Shown here piece by piece: positions 54,432 to 62,711 of a DNA stretch of 64,000 nucleotides. The stretch comes from Halosegnis marinus (GTDB lineage Archaea > Halobacteriota > Halobacteria > Halobacteriales > Haloarculaceae). The stretch's first letter is position 1. Every line of letters begins with the position of its first letter. The translations under genes and the position numbers were made by a program. The notes beneath the pieces are model-generated. The model searched no databases. It had not been told where the DNA came from and saw nothing but the letters and a program-made list of their open reading frames with translations. The DNA lies in assembly GCF_029338355.1 (NCBI RefSeq), contig NZ_CP119802.1:2170001-2234000 (forward strand), written 5' to 3'.

Positions 54432-55874
54432 GTGAGCGACCCCACGCGGACCGACCTCCGTCGGCGCGAGCTGCTGGCGACCCTGACCGCGGCCGGCGGC
54501 GCCGGCGCGCTGGCCGGCTGCTCGCTGTTCGAGTCGGCGCCGGCGCCGACGGACACGCCCGACGCCGGGACCGACACCCCCGCCGAGACGACGCCGAGCG
54601 ACGCCGCCGACACCGCCGAGATACCGTACGCCGACGAGTACGGGACGGTGGTGGACCTCGCGCGGGCGGGCGCGGACACGACCGGCCGGGAGAGCGTCGT
54701 CCCCCTCCTCGACGAGCACGCCGGCGACGACACGCTCCTCTACCTCCCCGAGGGGACCTACCTCGTGGACGAGCCCTGGCAGCTCGACGGGTTCGCGGAC
54801 GTGGCCGTCGTCGGCCCCGACGCCGTCGTCGTCCCGCCGAGCCGCTACGCGGGCACCCTCTTCGCCGTCACCGACGGCTCGGGCTTCCGCTTCGAGGGCG
54901 TCACCTTCGACTTCACCGCCGAGGGGACCGGCGCGCGCCCCATCGGCGCGCTCGTGGACGACGGGCTCGTCGTCCGGGACGTCACCGTCCGCGGCAGCCA
55001 GGACGTCGACCAGGACATGATGCGCTTCGACGTGACGGGCGAGGAGGGCACCGGGCTGGTCGAGCGGCTCCGCCTGCGCGACGGCGCGTCGTTCGACATC
55101 CCCGTCACCGGCTGTCTCGTCACCGGCGACAGCGTCGGCGAACTGACCTTCCGCGACTGTGAGATCGTCGGCTTCCCCGACAACGGGCTGTACGCCTCCG
55201 CAGCGACCGGCCGCGTGCGCGTCGAGGGGGGCTACTACGCGAACAACGCCATCTCGAACGTGCGCGTCGGCGACGGCGCGGTCGTCAGCGGCGTTCACGT
55301 CCGCGTCGACTACGAGGAGGACGTCCTGGAGAACACCCGGGGCATCCGGCTGCGCGAGGGCAGCGGCGTCCTCGTCGAGAACGCCACGATAGAGATGCTG
55401 AACGTCCCCGTCAGCGACGGCGCGCTCACCGTCTCCACCGGCGCGCGCGAGGTGACGGTGCGCGACACCGAGATCCGCGTCGACGCGGACGACGTGACCG
55501 GCCTGCTCGCGAAGAGTCCCGCCGACCGCTTCGAGGGAGAATCGACGGCCGTCACGGTCGAGAACGTCGTCGTCACCGGCGGCGCCGCCGGCAACGACGC
55601 CATCGACATCGTCGACCGCGACGGCTGCCGGCTCACCGGGCTGTGTATCCACCAGACCGGCGACGCCCGCGACGGGGTGCGGCTGCTCCGCTCGCGGGAC
55701 AACCGCATCGAGGACGCGACCATCGTCGTCACCGGCGAGGCGCTCGTGTTGGAGGACTCCACGGCGAGCACGACCGGCATCCGAACGGCCGCCGAATCCG
55801 GGGACTCGGCGGGCCTCTCCGCGCAGGACGGAACGGTCCCGCAGGGGCCGTGTGCGACCGACGAAGACCCATGA
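54432..55874 (+). CDS. Tat-exported lipoprotein with right-handed beta-helix
   Basis: 480 residues. DLRRRELLATLTAAGGAGAL then AGCS: a twin-arginine signal with a lipobox (LAGC), so folded export and lipid anchoring. A Thr/Asp/Pro-rich spacer follows to about 60, then a parallel beta-helix (RFEGVTFDFTAEGTG, LTFRDCEIVGFPDNGLYASA, VRVEGGYYANNAISNVRVGD, VLVENATIEMLNVPVSDGAL). This is the pectate-lyase/epimerase-like fold that works on uronic-acid polymers. No catalytic residues can be assigned. It overlaps a 27-aa ORF (ATGA) and then the ATP-grasp gene. Confidence 0.88.
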   Translation: MSDPTRTDLRRRELLATLTAAGGAGALAGCSLFESAPAPTDTPDAGTDTPAETTPSDAADTAEIPYADEYGTVVDLARAGADTTGRESVVPLLDEHAGDDTLLYLPEGTYLVDEPWQLDGFADVAVVGPDAVVVPPSRYAGTLFAVTDGSGFRFEGVTFDFTAEGTGARPIGALVDDGLVVRDVTVRGSQDVDQDMMRFDVTGEEGTGLVERLRLRDGASFDIPVTGCLVTGDSVGELTFRDCEIVGFPDNGLYASAATGRVRVEGGYYANNAISNVRVGDGAVVSGVHVRVDYEEDVLENTRGIRLREGSGVLVENATIEMLNVPVSDGALTVSTGAREVTVRDTEIRVDADDVTGLLAKSPADRFEGESTAVTVENVVVTGGAAGNDAIDIVDRDGCRLTGLCIHQTGDARDGVRLLRSRDNRIEDATIVVTGEALVLEDSTASTTGIRTAAESGDSAGLSAQDGTVPQGPCATDEDP

Positions 55875-55954
55875 CAACCCCTACCCACTCCACGACGGCA
55901 CCGCGCGGGAACCGACCGACGACTCGCTCCGCCCCGCGGGGTGAGACGCCGTGA
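55871..55954 (+). CDS. 27-aa bridge ORF between beta-helix and ATP-grasp genes
   Basis: MTTPTHSTTAPRGNRPTTRS then APRGETP. Its ATG overlaps the upstream stop (ATGA) and its stop overlaps the next start (GTGA), filling the gap exactly. Overlap at both ends favours a translated bridge. No family known. Confidence 0.5.
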   Translation: MTTPTHSTTAPRGNRPTTRSAPRGETP

Positions 55955-57135
55955 GCGACGACCCCGGCACCGTCGTCGTGACGACGGGGCACACGGCCTG
56001 TCTGCCCTGCCTGCGCTCGCTCGGCTCGCGGGGCATCCGAACCGTCGTGGCGGGCGACGACGCGCGCACCCCGGAGTTCGCCTCGCGCTTCTGTGACGAG
56101 CGGGTCGTCACCCCGCCCCACGACGGCGACCTGCTCGCCTACCGGGACGCGCTCCTCGGGCTGGCCGCGCGCCCCGATGTGCGGACGCTCGTGCCCACGC
56201 GCGAGGAGGACGCCTACCTGCTGGCGCGCTACCCCGACCTGTTCGACCGCTACATCGACACCGTCTCGCCCCCCTCGGCGGTGCTCGGCCGGGTCCACGA
56301 CCGGCTCCGGTTGGCCCGCGCGGCCGAGCGCGCCGGCGTCCCGGTGCCGGAGACGCGGCCGCTCGGCGAGGTGGACGACTGGAGCGAGCCGCTGGTCGTG
56401 AAGTCGCGGTACAACCTCCTCGCGGACGCGTATCTCCCGGACCTAGACGAGCGCTCCGCCTCGCAGGTGAAGTCGGTGCTCCACCTCGAACCGGACACGC
56501 CGCCCGACCTCGACGGGCTGTGTCGGACCTACGGCCACGAGCCGGTGGCCCAGGAGTTCGTCCCGACCACCGAGGAGTACATGGTCGCGGCGCTGTACGA
56601 CCACGGCGAACCGCTGGCGACGTACCAACACCGACAGCTCCGCGGGAACACGTATCTGGGCGGCGGCGGCGTCTACCGCCGCTCCGCGTACGTCCCGCAG
56701 CTCGACTCCGTCGCGCGCCGGCTGCTCGACGAACTCGACTACCACGGGCTGGCGTGTATCGAGTACATGCGCCGCCCGGAGACGGGGGAGTTCCTGCTGA
56801 CGGAGATCAACCCCCGGATGTGGCAGTCGCTCCCCTCCACGGTGCGGGCGGGCGCGGACTTCCCGTACTACTACTGGCTGGCGGCCACCGGCCGCGCGAG
56901 CGAGGTCGAGTGCGACTACGACATCGGCGTGTCGAGCCACCTGCTGAAGGGGGAGCTGTCGCACCTGCTCAGCGTCCGGCGCGAGCGCTCGGCGTACATG
57001 GCGCGGCCGAGCTTCCTCCGGCGCGCGGCCGAGATCGGCGTCTCCTGCGTGCGCGACCCGCACTTCGATTACCTCCGCGCGGACGACCCGGGGCCGTTCG
57101 TCCGGACGGTCGCGAACTACTTGCGTCGGAGCTGA
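55951..57135 (+). CDS. ATP-grasp ligase
   Basis: 394 residues. Pre-ATP-grasp domain (VVVTTGHTACLPCLRSLGSR, a PurT/carbamoyl-phosphate-type N-terminus), ATP-grasp core (PLVVKSRYNLLADAY near 142-156, VAQEFVPTTEEYMVAAL, HGLACIEYMRRPETGEFLLT, EINPRMWQSLPSTV with the Mg2+-binding E/N pair), and a C-terminal part DFPYYYWLAATGRASE. Such carboxylate-amine ligases make amide or peptide-like bonds. In this locus it may join an amino acid to a uronic acid or activate one; substrate unknown. GTG start at 55951. Confidence 0.88.
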   Translation: MSDDPGTVVVTTGHTACLPCLRSLGSRGIRTVVAGDDARTPEFASRFCDERVVTPPHDGDLLAYRDALLGLAARPDVRTLVPTREEDAYLLARYPDLFDRYIDTVSPPSAVLGRVHDRLRLARAAERAGVPVPETRPLGEVDDWSEPLVVKSRYNLLADAYLPDLDERSASQVKSVLHLEPDTPPDLDGLCRTYGHEPVAQEFVPTTEEYMVAALYDHGEPLATYQHRQLRGNTYLGGGGVYRRSAYVPQLDSVARRLLDELDYHGLACIEYMRRPETGEFLLTEINPRMWQSLPSTVRAGADFPYYYWLAATGRASEVECDYDIGVSSHLLKGELSHLLSVRRERSAYMARPSFLRRAAEIGVSCVRDPHFDYLRADDPGPFVRTVANYLRRS

Positions 57136-57290
57136 TTCGGCGCTAAGTCCCGCTTACCGGCGGTAGCGGCCTCTTACTTCCGTCTGGTAGCCAAGCGTAC
57201 GTATCCGCGTAGCATCCCGCGAGCAGTTGCGGTGTAGCTGGCGGCGAGGTCGTCATATCGCTTACGTCGGTAACCCCGTCCTACTCGGGC

Positions 57291-59327
57291 ATGGCAGATG
57301 GCCATGATCCGGATCCGGATCGTAAGCGAACGAATCTCACACGTAGGAACGTCCTAACCGCGGGTGCGGCCGCGGCGTCGGCGTTCGGTCTCGGCACGCT
57401 GGGCGCGGTCGGGCCCGCGAGCGCGGCGACGGAGGTGAACCTCGGGGACGAGGGGCTGTCGCCGGGCGACACCATCGACCCCTATCTGGACGAGTACTTC
57501 ACCGACGGCACCGTCGCAGTCGTGCCCGCCGGCGAGTACGAGTGGAACGGCGACGGCATCGGCGGGAACTTCGCCGACGCCGGCCTCGTCGGCGACGGCG
57601 AGGTCGTGCTCCGTCACGAGGACGGGATGCACCGCGCACCGACCACTCACGCGACGGGCGGCACCGTCCGCTTCGCCGACATCACCATCCGCGGCGAGTG
57701 CGACGGCGACGACAGCCGCTGGCGGCTCCAGGCCGACGAGGACGCCGACCTCGTCCTGGAGAACGTCGCGCTCCCCGACGGGATGGAGGGGCAGTTCGGC
57801 GACGCGACCGGCATCTACGTCCCGCCGTCGCACGCCGGTACCCTCACCCTCCGGAACGTCCACCTGGAGGACTTCTCGAACAACGGCCTCTACGCGAGCG
57901 CGCCGGGCAAGCCGTCGCAGGACGGCCAGCAGGGGGCGGTGTACGTCGAGGGCGGCCTCTACCGCAACAACAACGTCGCGGGCGTCCGGCTCGGCTCGAA
58001 CGGGAGCCACGCCATCGGCGTCACCATCGTCAACGACGCGCTCTCGACGGACATCGGCGACGAGGGGACCGCACAGCGCGGCCTCCGCATCCGCGAGCCC
58101 GGCGACGACATCCTCGTCGAGGACTGCGACATCTACCACTCCTTCTCGGACTCGGCCTCGCCGATACAGCTCCACCCCGGCGCGGAGGGCGGCACCGGCA
58201 CCATCCGGAACACGCGCGTCTACACCGAGACGGGCGCGTCGGCGGTGAGCTACGGGAGCGGCGTCCCCGACGGCTGGACCGTCGAGAGCCTCTCCATCAC
58301 CGGCGACGGCGACACGAGCTACCCCGACGGGTGGTCGAACGTCTGCGTCGGCGGGAGCTGTCCCGTCGCCGATCCCGAGCCGAGCGACTCCGAGACGACC
58401 TCGGGCGGCTCCGACGACGGTTCGACCGGGAGCGAGAACGACGGCGGCAGCGCGGAGGGTTCGGGCGACCTGTTCGTCGTCGAGGCGGCCGACGGCGGGC
58501 CGAAGTTCTCCTACGAGTTCGCCGGCACGGGCACCGTCACCCCCGTGCTGGACGGCTCCACGCTGGAGGCCGACGGCAACGACGACATCACGACGAAGGA
58601 GGACGGCACCTACGCCGTGGCGGGCGTCACGGGCAACGGCTACGGCGACTCCTTCCGCGTCGACGGCGACATCGACTCGTTCACCTCGACGACCGCGGCC
58701 GAGAACTACACGCTGCTGCTCGCGGGCGACGAGACGACCGCGGGCGAGCTGGTCGCGACGGACGCCGGTGACGAGCCGACGACCTCGCGGCTCGCCGTCG
58801 AGGCGGTCGAGAACGGCCCGCGCTTCGAGTACGAGTTCGTCGCGTCCGGCCCGGTCGCGCCCGTCGAGGACGCGGGCACGCTGAAGGCCGAGGGGAACGA
58901 CACGATCGTCGAGAACGACGACGGCACCTACACCGTCACCGGCGTCACGGGCAACGGCTACGGCGACTCCTTCGACGTGACCGGCGCGGTGACGGCCTTC
59001 TCCGCGACCGTCGCGGAGTCGAACTTCGTCCTCCGCGTGGACGACGAGCCGGTGAGCGTCGCGGAGCTCGTGGACGGCGGCGACCCCGAGCCGCTCCCGA
59101 ACAGCATCGTCTTCGACGGCGCGGGCAGCGCCGAAACGACGGCCTACGAGTTCGAGGTCACCGGCTCCGTGAGCGCCGGCGACAGCGTCGAGGCCGGCGA
59201 CGCCATCGAGGGCACGACCGTCTCGGGCGCCGTCACCGAGGGCGTCGACGCCTACCGGTTCTCCGGCGACGTGGCCTCCTTCAGCCTCGACGGCCCCGCG
59301 ACGGTCGCCATCGAGGACACCGACTGA
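57291..59327 (+). CDS. Tat-exported beta-helix protein with C-terminal repeat modules
   Basis: 678 residues. KRTNLTRRNVLTAGAAAASA is a Tat signal (RR-N-V-L), cleaved likely after ASA near 44. A beta-helix (about 45-360: DFSNNGLYASAPGKPSQDG, VEGGLYRNNNVAGVRLG) is related to that of 54432. A Ser/Gly/Asp linker (about 360-395) leads to two copies of a ~95-residue domain (GPKFSYEFAGTGTVTPV and GPRFEYEFVASGPVAPV; each with VTGNGYGDSF) and a third, diverged copy ending DGPATVAIEDTD. The repeats may be carbohydrate-binding or anchoring. No lipobox or PGF-CTERM. Confidence 0.85.
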   Translation: MADGHDPDPDRKRTNLTRRNVLTAGAAAASAFGLGTLGAVGPASAATEVNLGDEGLSPGDTIDPYLDEYFTDGTVAVVPAGEYEWNGDGIGGNFADAGLVGDGEVVLRHEDGMHRAPTTHATGGTVRFADITIRGECDGDDSRWRLQADEDADLVLENVALPDGMEGQFGDATGIYVPPSHAGTLTLRNVHLEDFSNNGLYASAPGKPSQDGQQGAVYVEGGLYRNNNVAGVRLGSNGSHAIGVTIVNDALSTDIGDEGTAQRGLRIREPGDDILVEDCDIYHSFSDSASPIQLHPGAEGGTGTIRNTRVYTETGASAVSYGSGVPDGWTVESLSITGDGDTSYPDGWSNVCVGGSCPVADPEPSDSETTSGGSDDGSTGSENDGGSAEGSGDLFVVEAADGGPKFSYEFAGTGTVTPVLDGSTLEADGNDDITTKEDGTYAVAGVTGNGYGDSFRVDGDIDSFTSTTAAENYTLLLAGDETTAGELVATDAGDEPTTSRLAVEAVENGPRFEYEFVASGPVAPVEDAGTLKAEGNDTIVENDDGTYTVTGVTGNGYGDSFDVTGAVTAFSATVAESNFVLRVDDEPVSVAELVDGGDPEPLPNSIVFDGAGSAETTAYEFEVTGSVSAGDSVEAGDAIEGTTVSGAVTEGVDAYRFSGDVASFSLDGPATVAIEDTD

Positions 59328-59360
59328 GCGCGGTCGGCCCGCGGTTCCGTCCCCACTCAT

Positions 59361-59402
59361 CCGTCCCCAAGCCCCCGTCCCCAAGCCCCCGTCCCCGAGC
59401 GC
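59361..59402. repeat. three tandem 14-bp units
   Basis: CCGTCCCCAAGCCC twice (59361-59374, 59375-59388), then CCGTCCCCGAGCGC (59389-59402), in a C-rich stretch between two genes. Likely slippage product; no function seen. Confidence 0.6.
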
Positions 59403-59532
59403 CCGGGCGCGTACCTATCCCCGTCCGCGCCCCCCGCTCCGCGACCCCCACACCCCCCCACCCTCACACGCGGTCCCCGCGCTTCGGCCCTTCACGCCCG
59501 GTAACCGCCGCTTTCCGCCCGACAAGCCCAGC

Positions 59533-59541
59533 ATAACGAAG
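59533..59541 (+). promoter_or_regulatory. ATAACAAAG-type element (DUF354 gene)
   Basis: ATAACGAAG, first base 33 nt before GTG 59566, so the GTG at 59566 is preferred to the one at 59554. Confidence 0.65.
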
Positions 59542-59565
59542 GGTCGTATCGGCGTGCGTCGGGTA

Positions 59566-60702
59566 GTGAGCACCGAGCGAACGCCGGACGGCGCGGAGGC
59601 CGAGCTGACCGTCGCGGTGACGGTCCAACACCCCGCGCACGTCCACTTCTACCGACACCCGATAGCCGAGCTCCGGCGCCGGGGGCACGCGGTCCACGTC
59701 TTCGCCCGCGAGAAGGACGTGACGACCGACCTGCTCGCGGCGTTCGACATCGACCACACCGTCCTCGCGCGCGAGCCGCGGTCGCGCGCCGACCTGCTGC
59801 GCGTGCAGGCGCGGTACGAACTCGGCCTGTTGCGCGCCTGCCGCCGGCTCGACCCCGACGTGTTGACCGCGGTCGGCGGCACCACCGCGGCCCACGTCGG
59901 GTGGCTGTTGGGCGCGCGCAGCGTCGTCTTCATCGACAGCGGCATCACGCCCTCGAACCGCGTGACGGTGCCGTTCGCCGACGAGGTGTGTAACCCCCGG
60001 CGGCTCGTCGCGGACTTCGGCGCGCGCCAGCGCCGCTACGACGGCTACCACGAACTCGCCTACCTCCACCCCGACCGCTTCGAGCCGGACCCCGAGCGCC
60101 TGCGCGCGCTCGGCGTCGAGCCCGACGACACCTACAGCGTCCTCCGGTTCGTCGCGTGGAACGCCCACCACGACGTGGGGAAGGCCGGGCTCTCGCCGGC
60201 CGGGAAGCGCCGCCTCGTCGAGGCGCTCGCCGAGCGCGGCGACGTGTACGTTACGACGGAGGGACCCCTCCCCGACGAGTTCGAGGACTACCGGCTCCCG
60301 GTGCCGCCCGAGGCGCTCCACGACCTGCTCGCGCACGCGGACCTCTACGTCGGCGACTCCCAGACCACGGCGACGGAGGCCGCCCTGCTGGGGACGCCCG
60401 CCATCCGGTCGAACTCCTACGCGGGCGACGGCGACATGTCGAACTTCGTCGAACTCGAGGACGAGTACGGCCTCCTGCGCTCGATTCCCGACGAGGACGA
60501 GGCGATAGCGACGGCCGCCGCGCTGCTCGACCGCCGGGACGCCCGCGCGGCGTGGGCACGCCGGCGCGACCGGCTGTTCGCCGAGAAGATAGACGTGACC
60601 GACTTCGTCGTCGAGCGGCTGACGGCGCCGACCGACCCCCCGACGCGGGGGACGCGGCTCGCCCGCCCGCTGGCCGCGCTCGCCGGACGGTGGTCGGGAT
60701 GA
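59566..60702 (+). CDS. DUF354 (GT-B-like) protein
   Basis: 378 residues from GTG 59566 (MSTERTPDGAEAELTVAVTV). VQHPAHVHFYRHPIAELRRR and AVHVFAREKDVTTDLLAAF form the N-terminal GT-B-like half; VVFIDSGITPSNRVTVPFAD, then HADLYVGDSQTTATEAALLG, PAIRSNSYAGDGDMSNFVEL and the C-terminal helices. DUF354 proteins are related to MurG/UDP-GlcNAc 2-epimerase folds and are common in archaeal polysaccharide loci. Its stop overlaps the epimerase start (ATGA). Confidence 0.87.
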   Translation: MSTERTPDGAEAELTVAVTVQHPAHVHFYRHPIAELRRRGHAVHVFAREKDVTTDLLAAFDIDHTVLAREPRSRADLLRVQARYELGLLRACRRLDPDVLTAVGGTTAAHVGWLLGARSVVFIDSGITPSNRVTVPFADEVCNPRRLVADFGARQRRYDGYHELAYLHPDRFEPDPERLRALGVEPDDTYSVLRFVAWNAHHDVGKAGLSPAGKRRLVEALAERGDVYVTTEGPLPDEFEDYRLPVPPEALHDLLAHADLYVGDSQTTATEAALLGTPAIRSNSYAGDGDMSNFVELEDEYGLLRSIPDEDEAIATAAALLDRRDARAAWARRRDRLFAEKIDVTDFVVERLTAPTDPPTRGTRLARPLAALAGRWSG

Positions 60703-61751
60703 AGGTGCTCTCCGTCGTCGGGACGCGCCCGCACTTCGTGAAGGCCGCGCCCGTCTCCCGCGCCCTCGACGGCGCCTGCGAGCACGTCCTGGTCCACACC
60801 GGCCAGCACTACGACGACGCGCTCTCCGAGCGGTTCTTCCGGGAACTGGACATCCCGCGGCCGGACCACGACCTCCGTGTCGGCTCGGCCGACCACGGCC
60901 CGCAGACCGCGATGATGCTGTCGAGCCTGTCGGCCGTGCTCCGCGCGGAGTCGCCCGACGTCGTCCTCGTGTACGGCGACACGAACTCGACGCTCGCGGG
61001 AGCGCTGGCGACGGCGAAGCTCCCGCCGACGCTCGCCCACGTCGAGGCCGGCGTGCGCTGTTTCAACCGCGACATCCCCGAGGAGGTGAACCGCGTGCTG
61101 ACGGACCACGCCTCGGACCTGCTGTTCGCGCCGACGGAGACGGCCGTGGACAACCTCGCCGCCGAGGGCGTCACCGCGGGCGTGACGAACACCGGCGACG
61201 TGCTGTACGACGCTCTGCTGTGGGCGCGCGACCGGCTCGACGCCGGCGTGCTCGACGAGTTCGGCGTCGTGCCGGGCGAGTACGTCCTCTCGACGGTCCA
61301 TCGCGCGCACAACACCGACGACCCCGAGCGGCTCGGCGCGATACTCCGGGCGTTCGGCTCGCTGGCGCTGCCCGTCGTCCTGCCAGCACACCCGCGCACC
61401 CGCGAGGCCGTCGCCGCCCACGGCCTCGACGTCCCCGCGAACGTGAAACTGGTCGAGCCGGTGAGCTACCTCGACTTCCTCGCGCTGCTCGACGGCGCGG
61501 CCCGGGTCGCCACCGACTCGGGCGGCGTGCGCAAGGAGGCGTTCTACCTCGACACGCCCTGCGTGACGCTGCGCGAGGAGACGGTGTGGCCGGAGACGGT
61601 CGCGGCCGGCTGGAACGAACTCGTCGGCACCGACGAGGGCGCCATCGTCCGGGCGCTGACGCGGGAGTGGGACCTCGGCGAGAAGCCCGCGCCCTACGGC
61701 GAGGGGGACGCGGCGCTCGCAATCAGGGAGGCGATACTCGGTGTCGAGTGA
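60699..61751 (+). CDS. wecB: UDP-N-acetylglucosamine 2-epimerase (WecB/WbpI-type)
   Basis: 350 residues, full GT-B-like fold. VVGTRPHFVKAAPVSRAL, TGQHYDDALSERFFREL, VYGDTNSTLAGALATAKL with the catalytic Asp94, AHVEAGVRCFNRDIPEEVNR with the two Glu, and DSGGVRKEAFYLDTPCVTLR, all signatures of non-hydrolysing 2-epimerases. It may act on UDP-GlcNAc (WecB) or on UDP-GlcNAc3NAcA (WbpI); the sequence alone does not decide. The start is fixed by a four-base ATGA overlap with the DUF354 gene. Confidence 0.94.
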   Translation: MKVLSVVGTRPHFVKAAPVSRALDGACEHVLVHTGQHYDDALSERFFRELDIPRPDHDLRVGSADHGPQTAMMLSSLSAVLRAESPDVVLVYGDTNSTLAGALATAKLPPTLAHVEAGVRCFNRDIPEEVNRVLTDHASDLLFAPTETAVDNLAAEGVTAGVTNTGDVLYDALLWARDRLDAGVLDEFGVVPGEYVLSTVHRAHNTDDPERLGAILRAFGSLALPVVLPAHPRTREAVAAHGLDVPANVKLVEPVSYLDFLALLDGAARVATDSGGVRKEAFYLDTPCVTLREETVWPETVAAGWNELVGTDEGAIVRALTREWDLGEKPAPYGEGDAALAIREAILGVE

Positions 61752-62667
61752 CCCGACCGAGGCGCCGTTCGCGCTGTGTCTCACCCACGACGTGGACCGG
61801 GTGCGCAAGTCGTACCAGTCGCTCTACTACGCGGTCCGCGACCGCGACCCCTCACACCTGCGCGGGCTGGTGCCGGGCCGGAACCCCTACTGGCAGTTCG
61901 ACCGCGTGATGGCGCTCGAACGCGACCTCGGGGTGCGCTCGGCGTTCTACTTCATGGACGAACAGCGGCTGTTCCGCGACCGGCCCCCGCGCGAGTGGCT
62001 CACGGTCGAGGGGTGGAAGCTGTACGCCGGCCGCTACAGCGTTGACGACCCGCGCGTGGCCGACGCGGTCCGCCGGCTGGCCGAGGGCGGCTGGGAGGTC
62101 GGCCTCCACGGCTCCTACGAGTCCTATCGCGACGGCGACCGCCTCGCCCGCGAGAAGGCGGCCGTCGAGGCCGTCCTCGGCGACGAAGTCCGCGGCGGCC
62201 GCCAGCACTACCTCAACCTCGACGCGCCCGCGACGTGGCGCCGGCAGGCCGACGCCGGCCTCCGCTACGATTCGAGCCTCGGGTCGAGCACGACCTACGG
62301 GTTCGAACACGGCTACGAGCCGCTGCGCCCGTTCGACGACGAGTTCGTCGTGTTCCCGCTGACGGCGATGGAGGCGGCGCTGCCCGACATCGCCGAGCGA
62401 CCCGCCGCCGCGTGGGCCGCCTGCGACGCCCTCCTCCGCGAGGCGTGCGACGAGGGCGCGGTGATGACTGTTCTGTGGCACCCCCGGACGTTCAGCGAGG
62501 CGGACTTCCCGAACCACGCCGACCTCTACCGCCGGCTGATAGAGCGAGCCCGGGAGCTGGGCGCGTGGGTCGGCCCGCCCGGCGAGTACTACGCCGCGAT
62601 GGACCATCCGGACCGGACCGAGGGGAAAACGGTGCCCGCGGCCGACCGGGCACCCTACGAGGGGTAG
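61741..62667 (+). CDS. polysaccharide-deacetylase-like protein B
   Basis: 308 residues. FALCLTHDVDRVRKSYQSLY gives the HDVD metal motif; SAFYFMDEQRLFRDRPPREW, GWEVGLHGSYESYRDGDRLA with the GLHGSY motif (H-x-S-Y in place of H-x3-H), and VMTVLWHPRTFSEADFPNH with the late His. It is longer than protein A and fits the subgroup common in glycan loci, some of which may lack deacetylase activity. GTG start overlaps the epimerase stop by 11 bases. Confidence 0.85.
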   Translation: MSSDPTEAPFALCLTHDVDRVRKSYQSLYYAVRDRDPSHLRGLVPGRNPYWQFDRVMALERDLGVRSAFYFMDEQRLFRDRPPREWLTVEGWKLYAGRYSVDDPRVADAVRRLAEGGWEVGLHGSYESYRDGDRLAREKAAVEAVLGDEVRGGRQHYLNLDAPATWRRQADAGLRYDSSLGSSTTYGFEHGYEPLRPFDDEFVVFPLTAMEAALPDIAERPAAAWAACDALLREACDEGAVMTVLWHPRTFSEADFPNHADLYRRLIERARELGAWVGPPGEYYAAMDHPDRTEGKTVPAADRAPYEG

Positions 62668-62674
62668 GTCGGGG

Positions 62675-62683
62675 ATAACAAAG
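62675..62683 (+). promoter_or_regulatory. ATAACAAAG promoter element (FemAB-like gene)
   Basis: Exact ATAACAAAG followed by CGGG, first base 37 nt before the ATG at 62712. Confidence 0.65.
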
Positions 62684-62711
62684 CGGGCCTCGGGGGGACG
62701 CGTCCGTACGA

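Noticed and set aside
59361-59402. Tandem repeats as a CRISPR array.
   Set aside because: Units are 14 bp, with no spacers, and no cas gene is in the window.
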